This document shows positions 7,592-17,447 of a stretch of DNA of 64,000 bases, piece after piece. Position numbers and translations under genes: made by a program. Numbering within the stretch: position 1 is the first letter of the stretch; each line of letters opens with the position of its first letter. The stretch lies in NCBI GenBank assembly GCA_016192825.1, contig JACPTK010000031.1, positions 1 through 64,000 of the forward strand, given 5' to 3'. Source of the DNA: Betaproteobacteria bacterium (GTDB lineage Bacteria; Pseudomonadota; Gammaproteobacteria; Burkholderiales; SG8-41). The notes under the pieces are model-generated. The model had not been told where the DNA came from. It made no database searches and saw nothing but the letters and a program-made list of their open reading frames with translations.

Positions 7592-8911
7592 ATGGCAATC
7601 GCGACCGAAGCCGTCGAGCGCGTGATGGCAGTCGAGAGCTGTACCGAGCCGTTCATCGTCTCGTGGAATCTCACCCGCTTGTGTAACCTGGGCTGCGGCC
7701 ACTGTTATCTGGATGCCGTGCAGCGCCGAAGCGAGGCCGCCGACGAGCTCGGCACCGGGGAAGCGCTCGACGTGCTGGGGCAGCTCGCGGAGCTGGCGCC
7801 GGGGGCGATGCTGGTCTTGACCGGCGGCGAGCCGCTCATGCGCAAGGATCTGCCGGAACTGGTCCGACGCTCGGCGCAACTGGGCCTGATGCCGGTCATC
7901 GGCAGCAACGGCATCATGCTGGACGGCAAGCGCGCAGCCGGGTTGCGCGCGCTGGGAGCGGCCGGCGTGGGCATCAGCCTCGACTCCGCCACGGCCGGGT
8001 TTCACGACCGCCTGCGCGGGCTGCCCGGGGCGTGGGAGGGCGCGCGCCGGGGCATGCAGGCTGCCCGCGAGGCGGGCCTGGCGGTCCTGGTGCAAACCAC
8101 CCTGTTCGAGGAAAACCAGCACGAGCTCGCGGCTATCGCCGATATCGCCGGGTCGACCGGCGCGATGGCGCTCAATTTTTTCTTTCTGGTCTGCGTCGGG
8201 CGCGGCGTGACGCAAACGGATCTCACACCGGCGCAATATGAGGAGACTTTGAGCCGCATCGTCCGGCTGCAGCGCGAACGCCCGCATCTGATGATCCGCG
8301 CGCGCTGCGCACCCTACCTGCGGCGGATGCTCGGCTTGCGCGGCGGCGAAGGCGTGAATTCCTACGCCGCATGGTCGAGCGCGTGCCTGGCAGGCCGCAG
8401 CTATCTTCGCATCACGCCGCAGGGGCTGGTGACGCCCTGTCCCTATATACCGGAGGTCGTCGGCGATGTGACGACTACGCCGCTGCGCGAAATCTGGGAG
8501 CGGCATCCGCTGCTGATGCGTTTGCGCACGGAACTGCCCGCGGGAAAATGCGGCACGTGCGATTTTCGATACAGTTGCGGCGGCTGCCGCGCTCGCGCGC
8601 TCGCGCGGCATGGCGACGTGATGGCGGAAGATTCGAATTGCCCCCACGTCAGGCCCGCCGGCGCGTTGCCCGAGGCGGCGCCCGCCATGCTTGCGCGGCG
8701 GGAGGGATTGACGTGGGAGCCCGCCGCGGAAGCGCTGTTGGAGCGCATGCCGGCCTTCATTCGCGGCAGGGTGAAGGCGCGTCTCGAGGAATACGCAGCC
8801 AGCGAGGCGCAAAGGCTGATCACCGTTGACTTCATGCGCGCGCACCGTCCGCCCTTGCGGTTTCCCGTCCATCCATCCGGCAACATCACGGGCGCGCAGT
8901 GGCCGAAGTAA
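7592..8911 (+). CDS. SPASM radical-SAM protein with PCP_red-type C-terminus, copy A
   Basis: The 439-residue enzyme has the radical-SAM cluster motif CNLGCGHC (Cys 31, 35, 38) and the GGEP-type motif in LTGGEPLMRK. A C-terminal SPASM region binds auxiliary clusters (CPYIP, CGTCDFRYSCGGC, then CPHV). Overall it resembles NirJ/AhbD-type tetrapyrrole-modifying enzymes. The last 65 residues form a PCP_red-type domain (WEPAAEALLERMPAFIRG ... RLITVDFMRAHR), an unusual fusion. The downstream HemY-like gene overlaps its stop by 13 bases. The substrate is unknown; a haem or other porphyrin is inferred from the family and neighbours. A near twin is at 44250-45542. Confidence 0.75.
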   Translation: MAIATEAVERVMAVESCTEPFIVSWNLTRLCNLGCGHCYLDAVQRRSEAADELGTGEALDVLGQLAELAPGAMLVLTGGEPLMRKDLPELVRRSAQLGLMPVIGSNGIMLDGKRAAGLRALGAAGVGISLDSATAGFHDRLRGLPGAWEGARRGMQAAREAGLAVLVQTTLFEENQHELAAIADIAGSTGAMALNFFFLVCVGRGVTQTDLTPAQYEETLSRIVRLQRERPHLMIRARCAPYLRRMLGLRGGEGVNSYAAWSSACLAGRSYLRITPQGLVTPCPYIPEVVGDVTTTPLREIWERHPLLMRLRTELPAGKCGTCDFRYSCGGCRARALARHGDVMAEDSNCPHVRPAGALPEAAPAMLARREGLTWEPAAEALLERMPAFIRGRVKARLEEYAASEAQRLITVDFMRAHRPPLRFPVHPSGNITGAQWPK

Positions 8912-10299
8912 TTGTCATCGGCGCCGGTATTTCCGGCCTGACCGCGGCGTACCTGTTGCGCGCCAGCGGGCACGACGTCGTGGTGTTCGATCAAGGCGAT
9001 GTGCCCGGCGGGCGGATGCGCTCGGAGCGGATCGATGGCTTCCTCATGGAGCATGGCGCGAATAGCGTGGTCGGGCCCGCGCCGGCCGTGGAACAGCTGA
9101 TCGCCGGACTTGACCTCGGTAGCGAGAGAGTACTGCGTAGCGCGGATGCACGCAGCCGCTACCTGGTGCGCGCCGGTCGCGCCCGTGCGTTGCCGGTGAC
9201 GCCGTGCCGGTTCTTCATGTCCGGCTTTTTTTCACTCGCCGGCCGCCTGCGGCTGCTGCTGGAGCCGTTTGTGGAGGTGTGCCACGAGGACGAAACCGTC
9301 GCGGCTTTCACGCGCAGGCGGCTGGGGCGGGAAATGCTGGACTACGTGATGGACCCGCTGGCGGCCGGGCTGCACGCGGGAGACCCGCGGCAGTTGAGCA
9401 TATCCGCGGTATTTCCGCGGCTCAAGCGTCTCGAACGCAGCCACGGCTCGATTGTTCTCGGTGCGATCGGCTCGCGCTGGCGGCGCGATGGCCGGTCCGC
9501 CGCTTACGGCCCGGGGAAACGCATCTTGTTTTCGTTTCGCCAGGGGCTGGGCATGCTGCCGCGCAGCCTCGCCGGGCATCTGGCAGGCTGCATTTTCCCG
9601 GGCCATCGTGTCGAGTCCGTGCGGCGCGGCGCCGGCGGCCGTTTTCGAGTGTTGGCGCGCCGTGGCGCTGCCGCGCAGTGGATCATGGCGGACAGCGTGG
9701 TCGTCGCGCTGCCCGCGTATGCCGCGGCGAACGTTCTCGACGGGCTTGACCGCCACGTGGCGGAAACGTTGGCGGAAATCAGCCACCCGCCGCTCGCCGT
9801 GGTGTTTCTCGGTTACCGGGCGAGCGCGATCGCGCATCCGCTTGACGGTCCGGGCGTGCTGATGCCCGCGATCGAAAAACGCGACGTCCTGGGCATGTTG
9901 TTTTCGTCGACACTTTTCCCGGGGCGAGCACCGCCGGAGCACGTCGCCATTACGGCCTATGTCGGCGGCGCGCGTCAGCCGCGGCTCGCAACGCTGGAGC
10001 CGGATGAGCTTACGGCGCTGGTCCACCGTGAAGTGCGACAACTCCTCGGCGGGGGTGAGGCGCCGGTGGTGGCCCGTACCCGTTGCTGGCGGCACGGGCT
10101 GCCGCAGCCCGGTGTGGATCATGCGCGGCGACTCGGCAGGCTCGCGGCCGCCGAATGCGAGCATGCCGGCTTGTTCCTGACCGGCAATTATTTTTCCGGT
10201 GTGTCCACGGCGGCCTGCATCGAGCAGGCGGTGGGCACGGCACGTCGCGTCGAGCACTATCTTGCCGGGCAATCAGGGGGCGCGAGAAAGGCTGCGTAA
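8899..10299 (+). CDS. HemY-like FAD-dependent protoporphyrinogen oxidase family protein, copy A
   Basis: The 466-residue product begins at GTG with the dinucleotide-binding motif VIVIGAGISGLTAAYLLR, followed by the GG motif (GDVPGGRMRSE) typical of HemY/phytoene-desaturase flavoproteins. The C-terminal FAD motif is GLFLTGNYFSGVSTAACI. The family oxidises protoporphyrinogen or coproporphyrinogen. The GTG start is in frame with the glycine motif two residues in and overlaps the radical-SAM stop. With a radical-SAM gene directly upstream it probably acts on a tetrapyrrole, although a general flavin amine oxidase cannot be excluded. The paralogue is at 57838-59262. Confidence 0.75.
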   Translation: MAEVIVIGAGISGLTAAYLLRASGHDVVVFDQGDVPGGRMRSERIDGFLMEHGANSVVGPAPAVEQLIAGLDLGSERVLRSADARSRYLVRAGRARALPVTPCRFFMSGFFSLAGRLRLLLEPFVEVCHEDETVAAFTRRRLGREMLDYVMDPLAAGLHAGDPRQLSISAVFPRLKRLERSHGSIVLGAIGSRWRRDGRSAAYGPGKRILFSFRQGLGMLPRSLAGHLAGCIFPGHRVESVRRGAGGRFRVLARRGAAAQWIMADSVVVALPAYAAANVLDGLDRHVAETLAEISHPPLAVVFLGYRASAIAHPLDGPGVLMPAIEKRDVLGMLFSSTLFPGRAPPEHVAITAYVGGARQPRLATLEPDELTALVHREVRQLLGGGEAPVVARTRCWRHGLPQPGVDHARRLGRLAAAECEHAGLFLTGNYFSGVSTAACIEQAVGTARRVEHYLAGQSGGARKAA

Positions 10300-10493
10300 C
10301 CAATTGCCGTTCATGTCTGGCATCTGGACCGTCGCAACGCGCTTGACGTCGCTCGTGGCCAGATGCAATGTACAGGATATATATAAACATCGAAAATGAT
10401 GCAGACTGGGAATGCCGATCCCGAGCGCGCAGTAAATCGGCCGGTAGCGAGAGAGTGGGTCGCAGTCAGTGTTGTAATCGAGGGGCAACAGCT

Positions 10494-11102
10494 ATGAGAA
10501 AGTCTCTTTACAAGTCGGGAACCGGCATCGGTCTCGCACTGCTGTCCCCCGCAGTGCTTGCCACGCAGGAGGATGTATTGACGATCGTTGGCATAGCGCC
10601 TATGTACGCGTTCATTCTGTTTGTGATCGTCGTCATCGTCGGCGTGTACTTCATGAGATCACGGGACAAGCGCAGGACTCCATTGGACATGATATTCGAG
10701 GAGGGTGAAGCGATACACTCCGTTGGACCCGATATCCGGGTCACAGAGTGCGTACGCACGATGGCTGCCGAGAAGATCGGTGCCTTGCTCGTTATGGATG
10801 GCGAAAGGTTGATCGGCATTTTCACGGAGCGGGATGCGCTGAACAAAGTGCTGGCTGCCGGCCTTGATCCCGGCAACACGAAAGTGTCCGAGGTGATGAC
10901 GAAGGACCCATACTGCATCGCGCCGACGACGACTGTCGGCGACGCGATGGAGTTGGTCACCAGGCGGCGATTCCGGCACCTGCCGATCGTGAAAAACGGC
11001 AAGCTGGTCGCCGTCGTATCGAGCGGCGATCTAATCCATTGGCTGGTCAAGGACCAGGTGAGGGAGGTTCAAGAACTTGTCGACCTTGCCGCCCGGTCCT
11101 GA
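10494..11102 (+). CDS. Membrane-anchored CBS-domain protein
   Basis: The 202-residue protein has a hydrophobic N-terminus (possible signal or anchor), a transmembrane helix near residues 35-55 and two CBS domains from about residue 75 to 195. These include IGALLVMDGERLIGIFTERD and FRHLPIVKNGKLVAVVSSGD. CBS pairs bind adenine nucleotides and regulate attached or partner proteins. AGGGG upstream of the ATG at 10494 fixes the start; longer upstream frames lack support. It is 194 bases after the HemY-like gene, separated by an AT-rich patch near 10375, so it may have its own promoter. Confidence 0.75.
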   Translation: MRKSLYKSGTGIGLALLSPAVLATQEDVLTIVGIAPMYAFILFVIVVIVGVYFMRSRDKRRTPLDMIFEEGEAIHSVGPDIRVTECVRTMAAEKIGALLVMDGERLIGIFTERDALNKVLAAGLDPGNTKVSEVMTKDPYCIAPTTTVGDAMELVTRRRFRHLPIVKNGKLVAVVSSGDLIHWLVKDQVREVQELVDLAARS

Positions 11103-11200
11103 CCGCCGAATCCGGGCCGGACAACGTGACCGGGAGCGGGCCCTACCTGGCTAGATTCGGTTTCATGCCGCAGCACGGTCAGATTGGTGGTGATTCACGC

Positions 11201-11353
11201 TCAACCCTCAACCTTCGTCTTTGCTTCGAATTCGCACAGATCCCGAATCAAACACGCCGGGCATTTGGGCTTGCACGCCTTGCATACGTAGCGGCCGTGC
11301 TGGATCCGCCAGTTGTGGGCGTCAAGCCTGAGTTCCTCAGGCACAGCTTCGTG
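11201..11353 (-). pseudogene. Remnant of endonuclease III (3' end of nth)
   Basis: On the minus strand about 50 codons match the C-terminus of the intact nth at 17448-18092. They include HGRYVCKACKPKCPACLIRDLC, which keeps the four cluster cysteines with spacing C-x6-C-x2-C-x5-C. The homology starts near EAVPEELRLDAHNW and nothing upstream resembles the rest of Nth, so the helix-hairpin-helix and catalytic Lys/Asp are missing. This is a relic of a duplicated or replaced gene. The divergence from the intact copy at the DNA level is clear, so it is not a recent duplicate. Confidence 0.75.
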
Positions 11354-11487
11354 AATGCGTTGATTGCCGGCGTGCTGCCTCATTCTCGATGCGAGAATAG
11401 CCGCATGAGGTGGGGCGGGACGTGTACGTCGGGCGCCGCTGAAGGAGTTCACAAATCGGCCACAGGGACGCACCAAGGAGCCTGGAA

Positions 11488-12849
11488 ATGGCACAACCGG
11501 ATTCGACCGATACGGCCCAGCCGATCGGGCGCGGCGGTAAAGCGGCCGGCGGCGCGGAGCGGCTGGATGAAGATCCGAGCCGCTCGGTGGCAGCCGCAAG
11601 CGCCGCGGATTCCCTGTTGACCGAAGCGGGGCTTGGCTTATTCGACAGGCGCAACCCGCGCTACCTGCTCAACCTGTTCAGCGTGCTTTCCGTGCTGTCG
11701 GTCGCGGTGATCTTGCTGTTGGTTGGTTACGGGGTGTATCGCGTTTACAGCAGCGAAATGATCAAGGGCGCAGAAAACGACGCAGTGGCGGTCGCCCAGG
11801 CAATCTTCGGGCAGGAACAAAGAGTGCTGGCGGTGCGGGATCCCGACGGGGGCGAGCGCATACGGGTCGCGCGCGAGGAATTCGCGGGGCTGGACGAGCG
11901 CATGCGCAAGTACCTCCATCCTTTCGACATGTATAAGATCAAAGTGTTTTCCCGCGACAAGACCATCGTCTACAGCACCGATCACTCCATTATCGGGAAA
12001 GTCGACAGCGATAACGTCAGGCTCGACCGGGTTCTGCGGTCCGGAGCGGTGGATTCCCGGCTGCAGAGCAAGGACAAAGTCGCCGACCTCGCGGGGGAGG
12101 AGCGATTCAATGTGGACGTGGTGGAAACCTATCTGCCGATCAGGGCGGGCGATGCGATCATCGGCAGTTTCGAGGTTTACATAGACGTGAGCCGTGCGCG
12201 AAACCGAATCGCTACGGTGCTTGCATCCTCGATTGCCATTCTGTTCGTGGTGCTGGTGGTGGTATTCGCCGGCCTTTACGTGCCGATGTGGAGAGGCACG
12301 TTATGGCTCGAGCAGGCGCAGGACGAGTTGCACGTCCTGGCCACCACCGACAGCCTCACCCGCATTTTCAACCGCCGTCACTTGCTGGACAGGATCCGCG
12401 AGGAATCTACGAGAATGTCGCGCGAGGCCGGCGTTCGATCGTTGCCGCACGTGGCCGGATTCCTCATGGTCGACATAGACCACTTCAAGCGGATCAATGA
12501 CGAACACGGACATCCGGTCGGTGATGTGGTGCTGCGGGAGATATCGTCGCGGCTCAAGCGCGCGTTGCGCACTTACGACGTGATCGGGCGCTACGGCGGG
12601 GAGGAATTCCTGGTGATGCTGCCACGGACGGACTTTGAGAATGCGAAAAAGATCGCGGAAAGGATGTGTGCGATCGTCCACGCCACACCGGTCCGGGTGG
12701 ATGGGAAGTCGATACGGGCAACGGTGAGTATCGGTATAGCGACTTCGGACGGAAGCGCCGAGGACATGGTTGATGCCGCGATCCGGCGCGCCGACATGGG
12801 CATGTATAAGGCCAAGAACGCTGGTCGCGACCGGGTCGCGTGGGCTTAG
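11488..12849 (+). CDS. Membrane diguanylate cyclase (GGDEF)
   Basis: The 453-residue protein has transmembrane helices near residues 67-90 and 248-267, flanking an extracytoplasmic sensor region, and a C-terminal GGDEF domain. The signature is intact (GRYGGEEF near residue 368), and an RxxD inhibitory site (RTYD) precedes it by the usual five residues, so it should make cyclic di-GMP with product feedback. AAGGAG seven bases upstream supports the ATG at 11488. What it senses is not evident. The large EAL protein downstream would provide the opposing activity. Confidence 0.85.
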   Translation: MAQPDSTDTAQPIGRGGKAAGGAERLDEDPSRSVAAASAADSLLTEAGLGLFDRRNPRYLLNLFSVLSVLSVAVILLLVGYGVYRVYSSEMIKGAENDAVAVAQAIFGQEQRVLAVRDPDGGERIRVAREEFAGLDERMRKYLHPFDMYKIKVFSRDKTIVYSTDHSIIGKVDSDNVRLDRVLRSGAVDSRLQSKDKVADLAGEERFNVDVVETYLPIRAGDAIIGSFEVYIDVSRARNRIATVLASSIAILFVVLVVVFAGLYVPMWRGTLWLEQAQDELHVLATTDSLTRIFNRRHLLDRIREESTRMSREAGVRSLPHVAGFLMVDIDHFKRINDEHGHPVGDVVLREISSRLKRALRTYDVIGRYGGEEFLVMLPRTDFENAKKIAERMCAIVHATPVRVDGKSIRATVSIGIATSDGSAEDMVDAAIRRADMGMYKAKNAGRDRVAWA

Positions 12850-13041
12850 CAGCCTGCCGGACTTGGGGAAGCTCCGCACAAGCGCTGAGAACGCTCTCTT
12901 TCAATCCACGCGGTTCACGGGGCGGGCGCCGTCGGGCACGTCGCGCTCACGGCCTTCGACGGAGGGGCACGGCGCATCGTGCCGAACACTATCTCGCAGC
13001 GCAAGGGGAACGCGCGCCGAACGTTTTCAATTCGCGCTGGT

Positions 13042-13055
13042 TTGATCTAGATCAA
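13042..13055. promoter_or_regulatory. FNR/DNR-type binding site before the poly-C gene
   Basis: TTGATCTAGATCAA is a perfect match to TTGAT-N4-ATCAA, the consensus for FNR/ANR/DNR regulators. It lies about 56 bases before the ATG at 13111, a usual distance for activation. Confidence 0.75.
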
Positions 13056-13110
13056 ACCTATCAAATTTAGTCAGGGGGCTAAATACCCGGTTGCCACGAA
13101 CGGAGCATAC

Positions 13111-13545
<435 letters not shown>

Positions 13546-13549
<4 letters not shown>

Positions 13550-16500
13550 CTGTTGCGAAGGAACAGACGGCCTCGAACTCCTTCGGACCAGGCATCCGGG
13601 CCCGGCTGTTCGCGTTGATCCTGCTGGCTTGCGCGCCGCCCGTGGGGTCGATGTTCTATTCGGCCTTCGAGAGCCGCCAGGTGGGGATCGAAGACGCCAA
13701 GAACGATCTTCGGGAAATGCTGAAGCTCATTGCCATCGACCTGGAGACAATGATCCGCGGCAGCGAACAGTTGCTGCTCGTGCTGGCCGAGGTTCCGGCG
13801 GTGCGTCAACTTGAGAAGGAGGCCTGTTCCCGCCTGTTCGCTGGGCTGGTCAATGAATATAAGCACTATACCTCCATTTACGCGACCACGAAGTCGGGCG
13901 AGGTCGTTTGCAGCGGCATCCCGTCGGAGGGCAGGGAGCGCAGCGTCAATGTACGAGGTCGGGACTACTTCGACGCCGTGATCAACACCGGCAGGCCTGC
14001 GCGGGGACAGCCGGTCATCGGCCTAAGAACCGGGAAGCCTGTGCTGCCGCTGGCGCACCCGCTCACCGACGCTTCGGGCGCCGTCACGGGCATGGTGGGC
14101 ACCAGCCTGGACCTGACACGGTATGTGGAAAGCTTTGCCCAGATCTCGCTGCAACCCGGTTTCATCGTCGCCATCCACGATTCGGAAGGGCGGTTCCTGT
14201 TCCGCTACCCGGAGCTCGAAAAGTGGATCGGGAAAATCGTTCCCGAAGCGCCGATCACCCGAATCATCCTGGCCAACAAGACGGGCGCCACCGCCGAGGT
14301 GGCCGGCGTGGACGGCGTGGTCCGCATTTTTGCGTTCTCCCCGCTCACCCTGCGCGAAGGCTCGGATTTCTGGCTCGTGATGGGGGTTGACAGGGACAAG
14401 TTGCTGAAAGATGTGGGCCGGATCTTTTCCCGGAACCTCTGGCTTCTCGGGATCGTCACCCTGGCCGCCCTGATCGCGGCGTGGGTGCTGGGCAATTTCA
14501 TCATCCGGCGTCAGCTCGACACCCTTGTGCGGGCCGCCCAACGGATCGGCCAGGGGGATTACGGCACCCGCGTCGGTGGCCCCTACCGGTACGGGGAACT
14601 GGGGAGCCTCGCCAAGGGCTTCGACGATATGGCTGCCGCGATGCAGCGGCACGTGGAGGAGATCACGCAGGCGGAGAAGCGGTTGCGGCGTCTCAACCGG
14701 ACCCTCTCCGTGCTCTCCGGGATCAATTCCGCGATCGTGCGCATCCGCGACCGGCAGAAGCTGTTCGAGGAAGCTTGCCGCATTGCGGTGGAGCACGGCA
14801 ACTTCGGAATGGCGTGGATCAGCGAGCTTGACCCCGTGACGCTGGACGTTACGCCAGTCGCTTACGGGGGGACCGAAACGGGCGAGTTCGTCACGTCGAA
14901 GACGACGGCACGCGCTGACCTGCCGCTCGGGCAAGGCATCGTCGGGCGCGCCATAAGGGCCAAGGATCTGGTATTCGTCAATGACCTCGCGGCCGACCCC
15001 GATGTTGGAAGCGCCAAGAGACGGGAAGCCATCCGCCGCGGCTATCGTTCGGTTATTGCATTGCCATTGCTGGTGGAAGGCGCCGCCTTCGGGACCCTCA
15101 GCTTATGGGCAAAGGAGCCGGATTTTTTTGATGAAGACGAGCTGAAGCTGCTGCGTGAGCTGAGTGGGGATATTTCGTTTGCGGTGCGATTCATCGAGCA
15201 ACAGAAAAAGCTCGTCCGGTTGAGCCGCATCCAGGCGGTCCTGAGCGGCATCAATTCCGCGATCGTGCACATCCACGATCGCCAGGAGCTGTTCGAAGAG
15301 GCTTGCCGCATCGCGGTGGAACACGGCGGCTTCGGGATCGCCTGGATCGGCATGGTGGATCCGCAATCCCTGGACATCATTCCGGCGGCCTGCGCCGGCG
15401 TTGAGGCGGAGTCGTTCCTCGCGACAAGCCCCAACACGGCGCGCCCGGATACGCCGCTTGGGCAGGGCATCGTCGGTCGCGCCGTCAGGGAACGGCGCGC
15501 AATAATCAGCAACGACATTACCGCCGAACGAACGCCGGGCGGGGTTCGCCGTCAGGAAGCGATTCGGCGCGGTTACCGCTCGCTGATCTCGCTGCCGTTG
15601 CTGGTGGAAGATGCGGTGGTGGGCGCCATGTCGTTGTTTGCGAAAGAGCGCGACTTCTTCGACGAAGACGAGATCGCGCTTCTCGACGAAGTGGCCGCGG
15701 ACGTCTCGTTTGCGCTGCGATCGATCGCGGGCCAGGAAAAGCTCGAATACCTCTCCTACTACGACACGCTCACCGGCCTGCCCAATCGCCAGTTGTTCGT
15801 CGACCGCTTGAGCCAGCAGCTGCACTCACGCAGCGACGAGCCGCGGATGGTCGCGCTGATCCTGCTCGACATCGAGCGCCTTCGGAACGTCAACGAAACG
15901 CTGGGGCGTCACGGCGGCGACGAGCTGCTGCGGCTCGTCGCGCGGCGGCTCGAACGCGCGTTCAACGGCCCGGATTACATCGCGCGCGTCAGCGCCGACA
16001 GTTTCGGCGCGGTGATCCGCGGCGTGCGGAACGTCATGGAAATCACGCACGTCGTCGAGCGCCAGGTCCTCGCCTGCTTCAGGGAGCTATTCCTGGTGAA
16101 TGACAAGGAGCTGCGCGTGGCGGCTAAGACCGGCATCGCGATGTTTCCCGCCGACGGCCGGGATGCCGACACCCTCTTCCGGAACACCGAGGCAGCGCTG
16201 AGAAAAGCCAAGGATGCCGGCGAGCGCTTCCTGTTCTACGCGGCGGAGATGAATGCGCAAGCGGCGCAATCGCTGTCGCTCGAAACCCGGGTCCACAGGG
16301 CAGTGGAAGCGCAGCAGTTCGTGCTGCACTACCAGCCCAAGGTCGAGCTGGCGAACCGGCGCGTGTGCGGGCTGGAAGCGCTGATCCGCTGGAACGACCC
16401 GGAGACGGGGCTGGTGCCGCCGGGCAGTTTCATCCCGGTGCTCGAGGAGACCGGGCTCATCCTCGAAGTCGGCCGCTGGGCGCTCGCGCGGGCGCTGGCG

Positions 16501-17046
16501 GACTACAGCGAGTGGACGGCGCGCGGCCGCGGGGTGCCGCGCATCGCGGTCAACGTCTCCGCGCTCCAGCTCCAGCGAGAGGATTTCGTGGACGTCGTGA
16601 CCGGCGTCGTGCGGCAGGCGGGGGGACTTCCCCAAGGGCTCGAGATCGAGATCACCGAGAGCATGCTGATGAAGGACGTCGAGGCCAGCATCCGCAAGCT
16701 TTCCGTCTTGCGCGAGCTGGGGATCCAGGTCGCGGTGGACGATTTCGGCACCGGCTACTCATCGTTGAGCTACCTCGCCCGTCTTCCCATCGATATAGTG
16801 AAGATAGACCGGTCGTTCATCAGCGGGGTGGCGGGTGGCGCCGATGCCGCAGCGATTGTCATCGCGATGATCGCCCTTGCCCATTCGCTTAATCTGCGGG
16901 TGGTCGCCGAGGGCGTCGAGACCGAGGAGCAGGCGCAGTTATTGAGGCTGCTGAAGTGCGACGAGATGCAGGGTTATCTGATCAGCCGCCCGCTACCCGC
17001 GGCGGAGGTGGAAGCAAGGTTTCTCGGCGCCGCAGCAGCGACATGA
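13546..17046 (+). CDS. Cache-HAMP-GAF-GAF-GGDEF-EAL signalling protein, probable c-di-GMP phosphodiesterase
   Basis: The 1166-residue product has, in order: a transmembrane segment near residues 20-40, a periplasmic Cache-like region to about 285, a second transmembrane segment and HAMP (about 300-365), two GAF domains (about 385-540 and 555-715), GGDEF (about 735-890) and EAL (about 905-1155). The GAF pair looks like an internal duplication, as both begin LSGINSAIV. The GGDEF signature is degenerate (ARVSADSFGAVI), so cyclase activity is unlikely. The EAL domain keeps GLEALIRW, ITESMLMKD, DDFGTGYSSLSYL and KIDRSF, so phosphodiesterase activity is likely. The ATG overlaps the preceding truncated frame by four bases. 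Confidence 0.85.
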
Positions 17047-17061
17047 CCCACGGGGCGCTCG

Positions 17062-17388
17062 TCACGCGGCGACCCGGGAGCCGCACAGAACGGCTTGGAA
17101 TTGGTAGTCGCCGGATACCCTGATCGTGCTGAGAAAATCCATCGCCTGCTGCTTTGATTCGAACCGCCTCGCGCAGCCCAAAGTCAACGAACAGAGACGG
17201 CCGTTTTCACCGACCGCGATGCCCACCCCGGCGGTGGACCCGGCGGCGGTGCCGACACTACCCACGACCCGCAATTCGTACCACTCGCCCGACGCCACGG
17301 TCTCTCCCCGAGCGTAACCACGCCGACATTGGGTGTGGATTTTACCACCATATCGGCGGGATCTCGCACCCCTTGTTGGAAGGCTCAC
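17062..17388 (-). CDS. Hypothetical small protein
   Basis: This 108-residue frame lies between the EAL gene and nth and contains regular segments such as GEWYELRVVGSVG, AGVGIAVGENGRLC and RRFESKQQAMDFLSTIRV that read like a small alpha/beta domain. No family is recognised. The true start may be internal, since the first 25 residues are Arg-rich and featureless. It converges with the EAL gene. Some 59 bases to the nth stop hold nothing notable. Confidence 0.4.
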   Translation of the reverse strand: MSLPTRGARSRRYGGKIHTQCRRGYARGETVASGEWYELRVVGSVGTAAGSTAGVGIAVGENGRLCSLTLGCARRFESKQQAMDFLSTIRVSGDYQFQAVLCGSRVAA

Positions 17389-17447
17389 GCACCAAGGAGG
17401 CTCTCCGGGTCCATTTATGCGTTTACGAAGCGAAGTCAGATTACCCT

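Noticed and set aside
6042..7598. Minus-strand frame of 518 codons across the tandem USP
   Set aside because: Antisense shadow; the plus-strand protein has recognisable domains and a paralogue.
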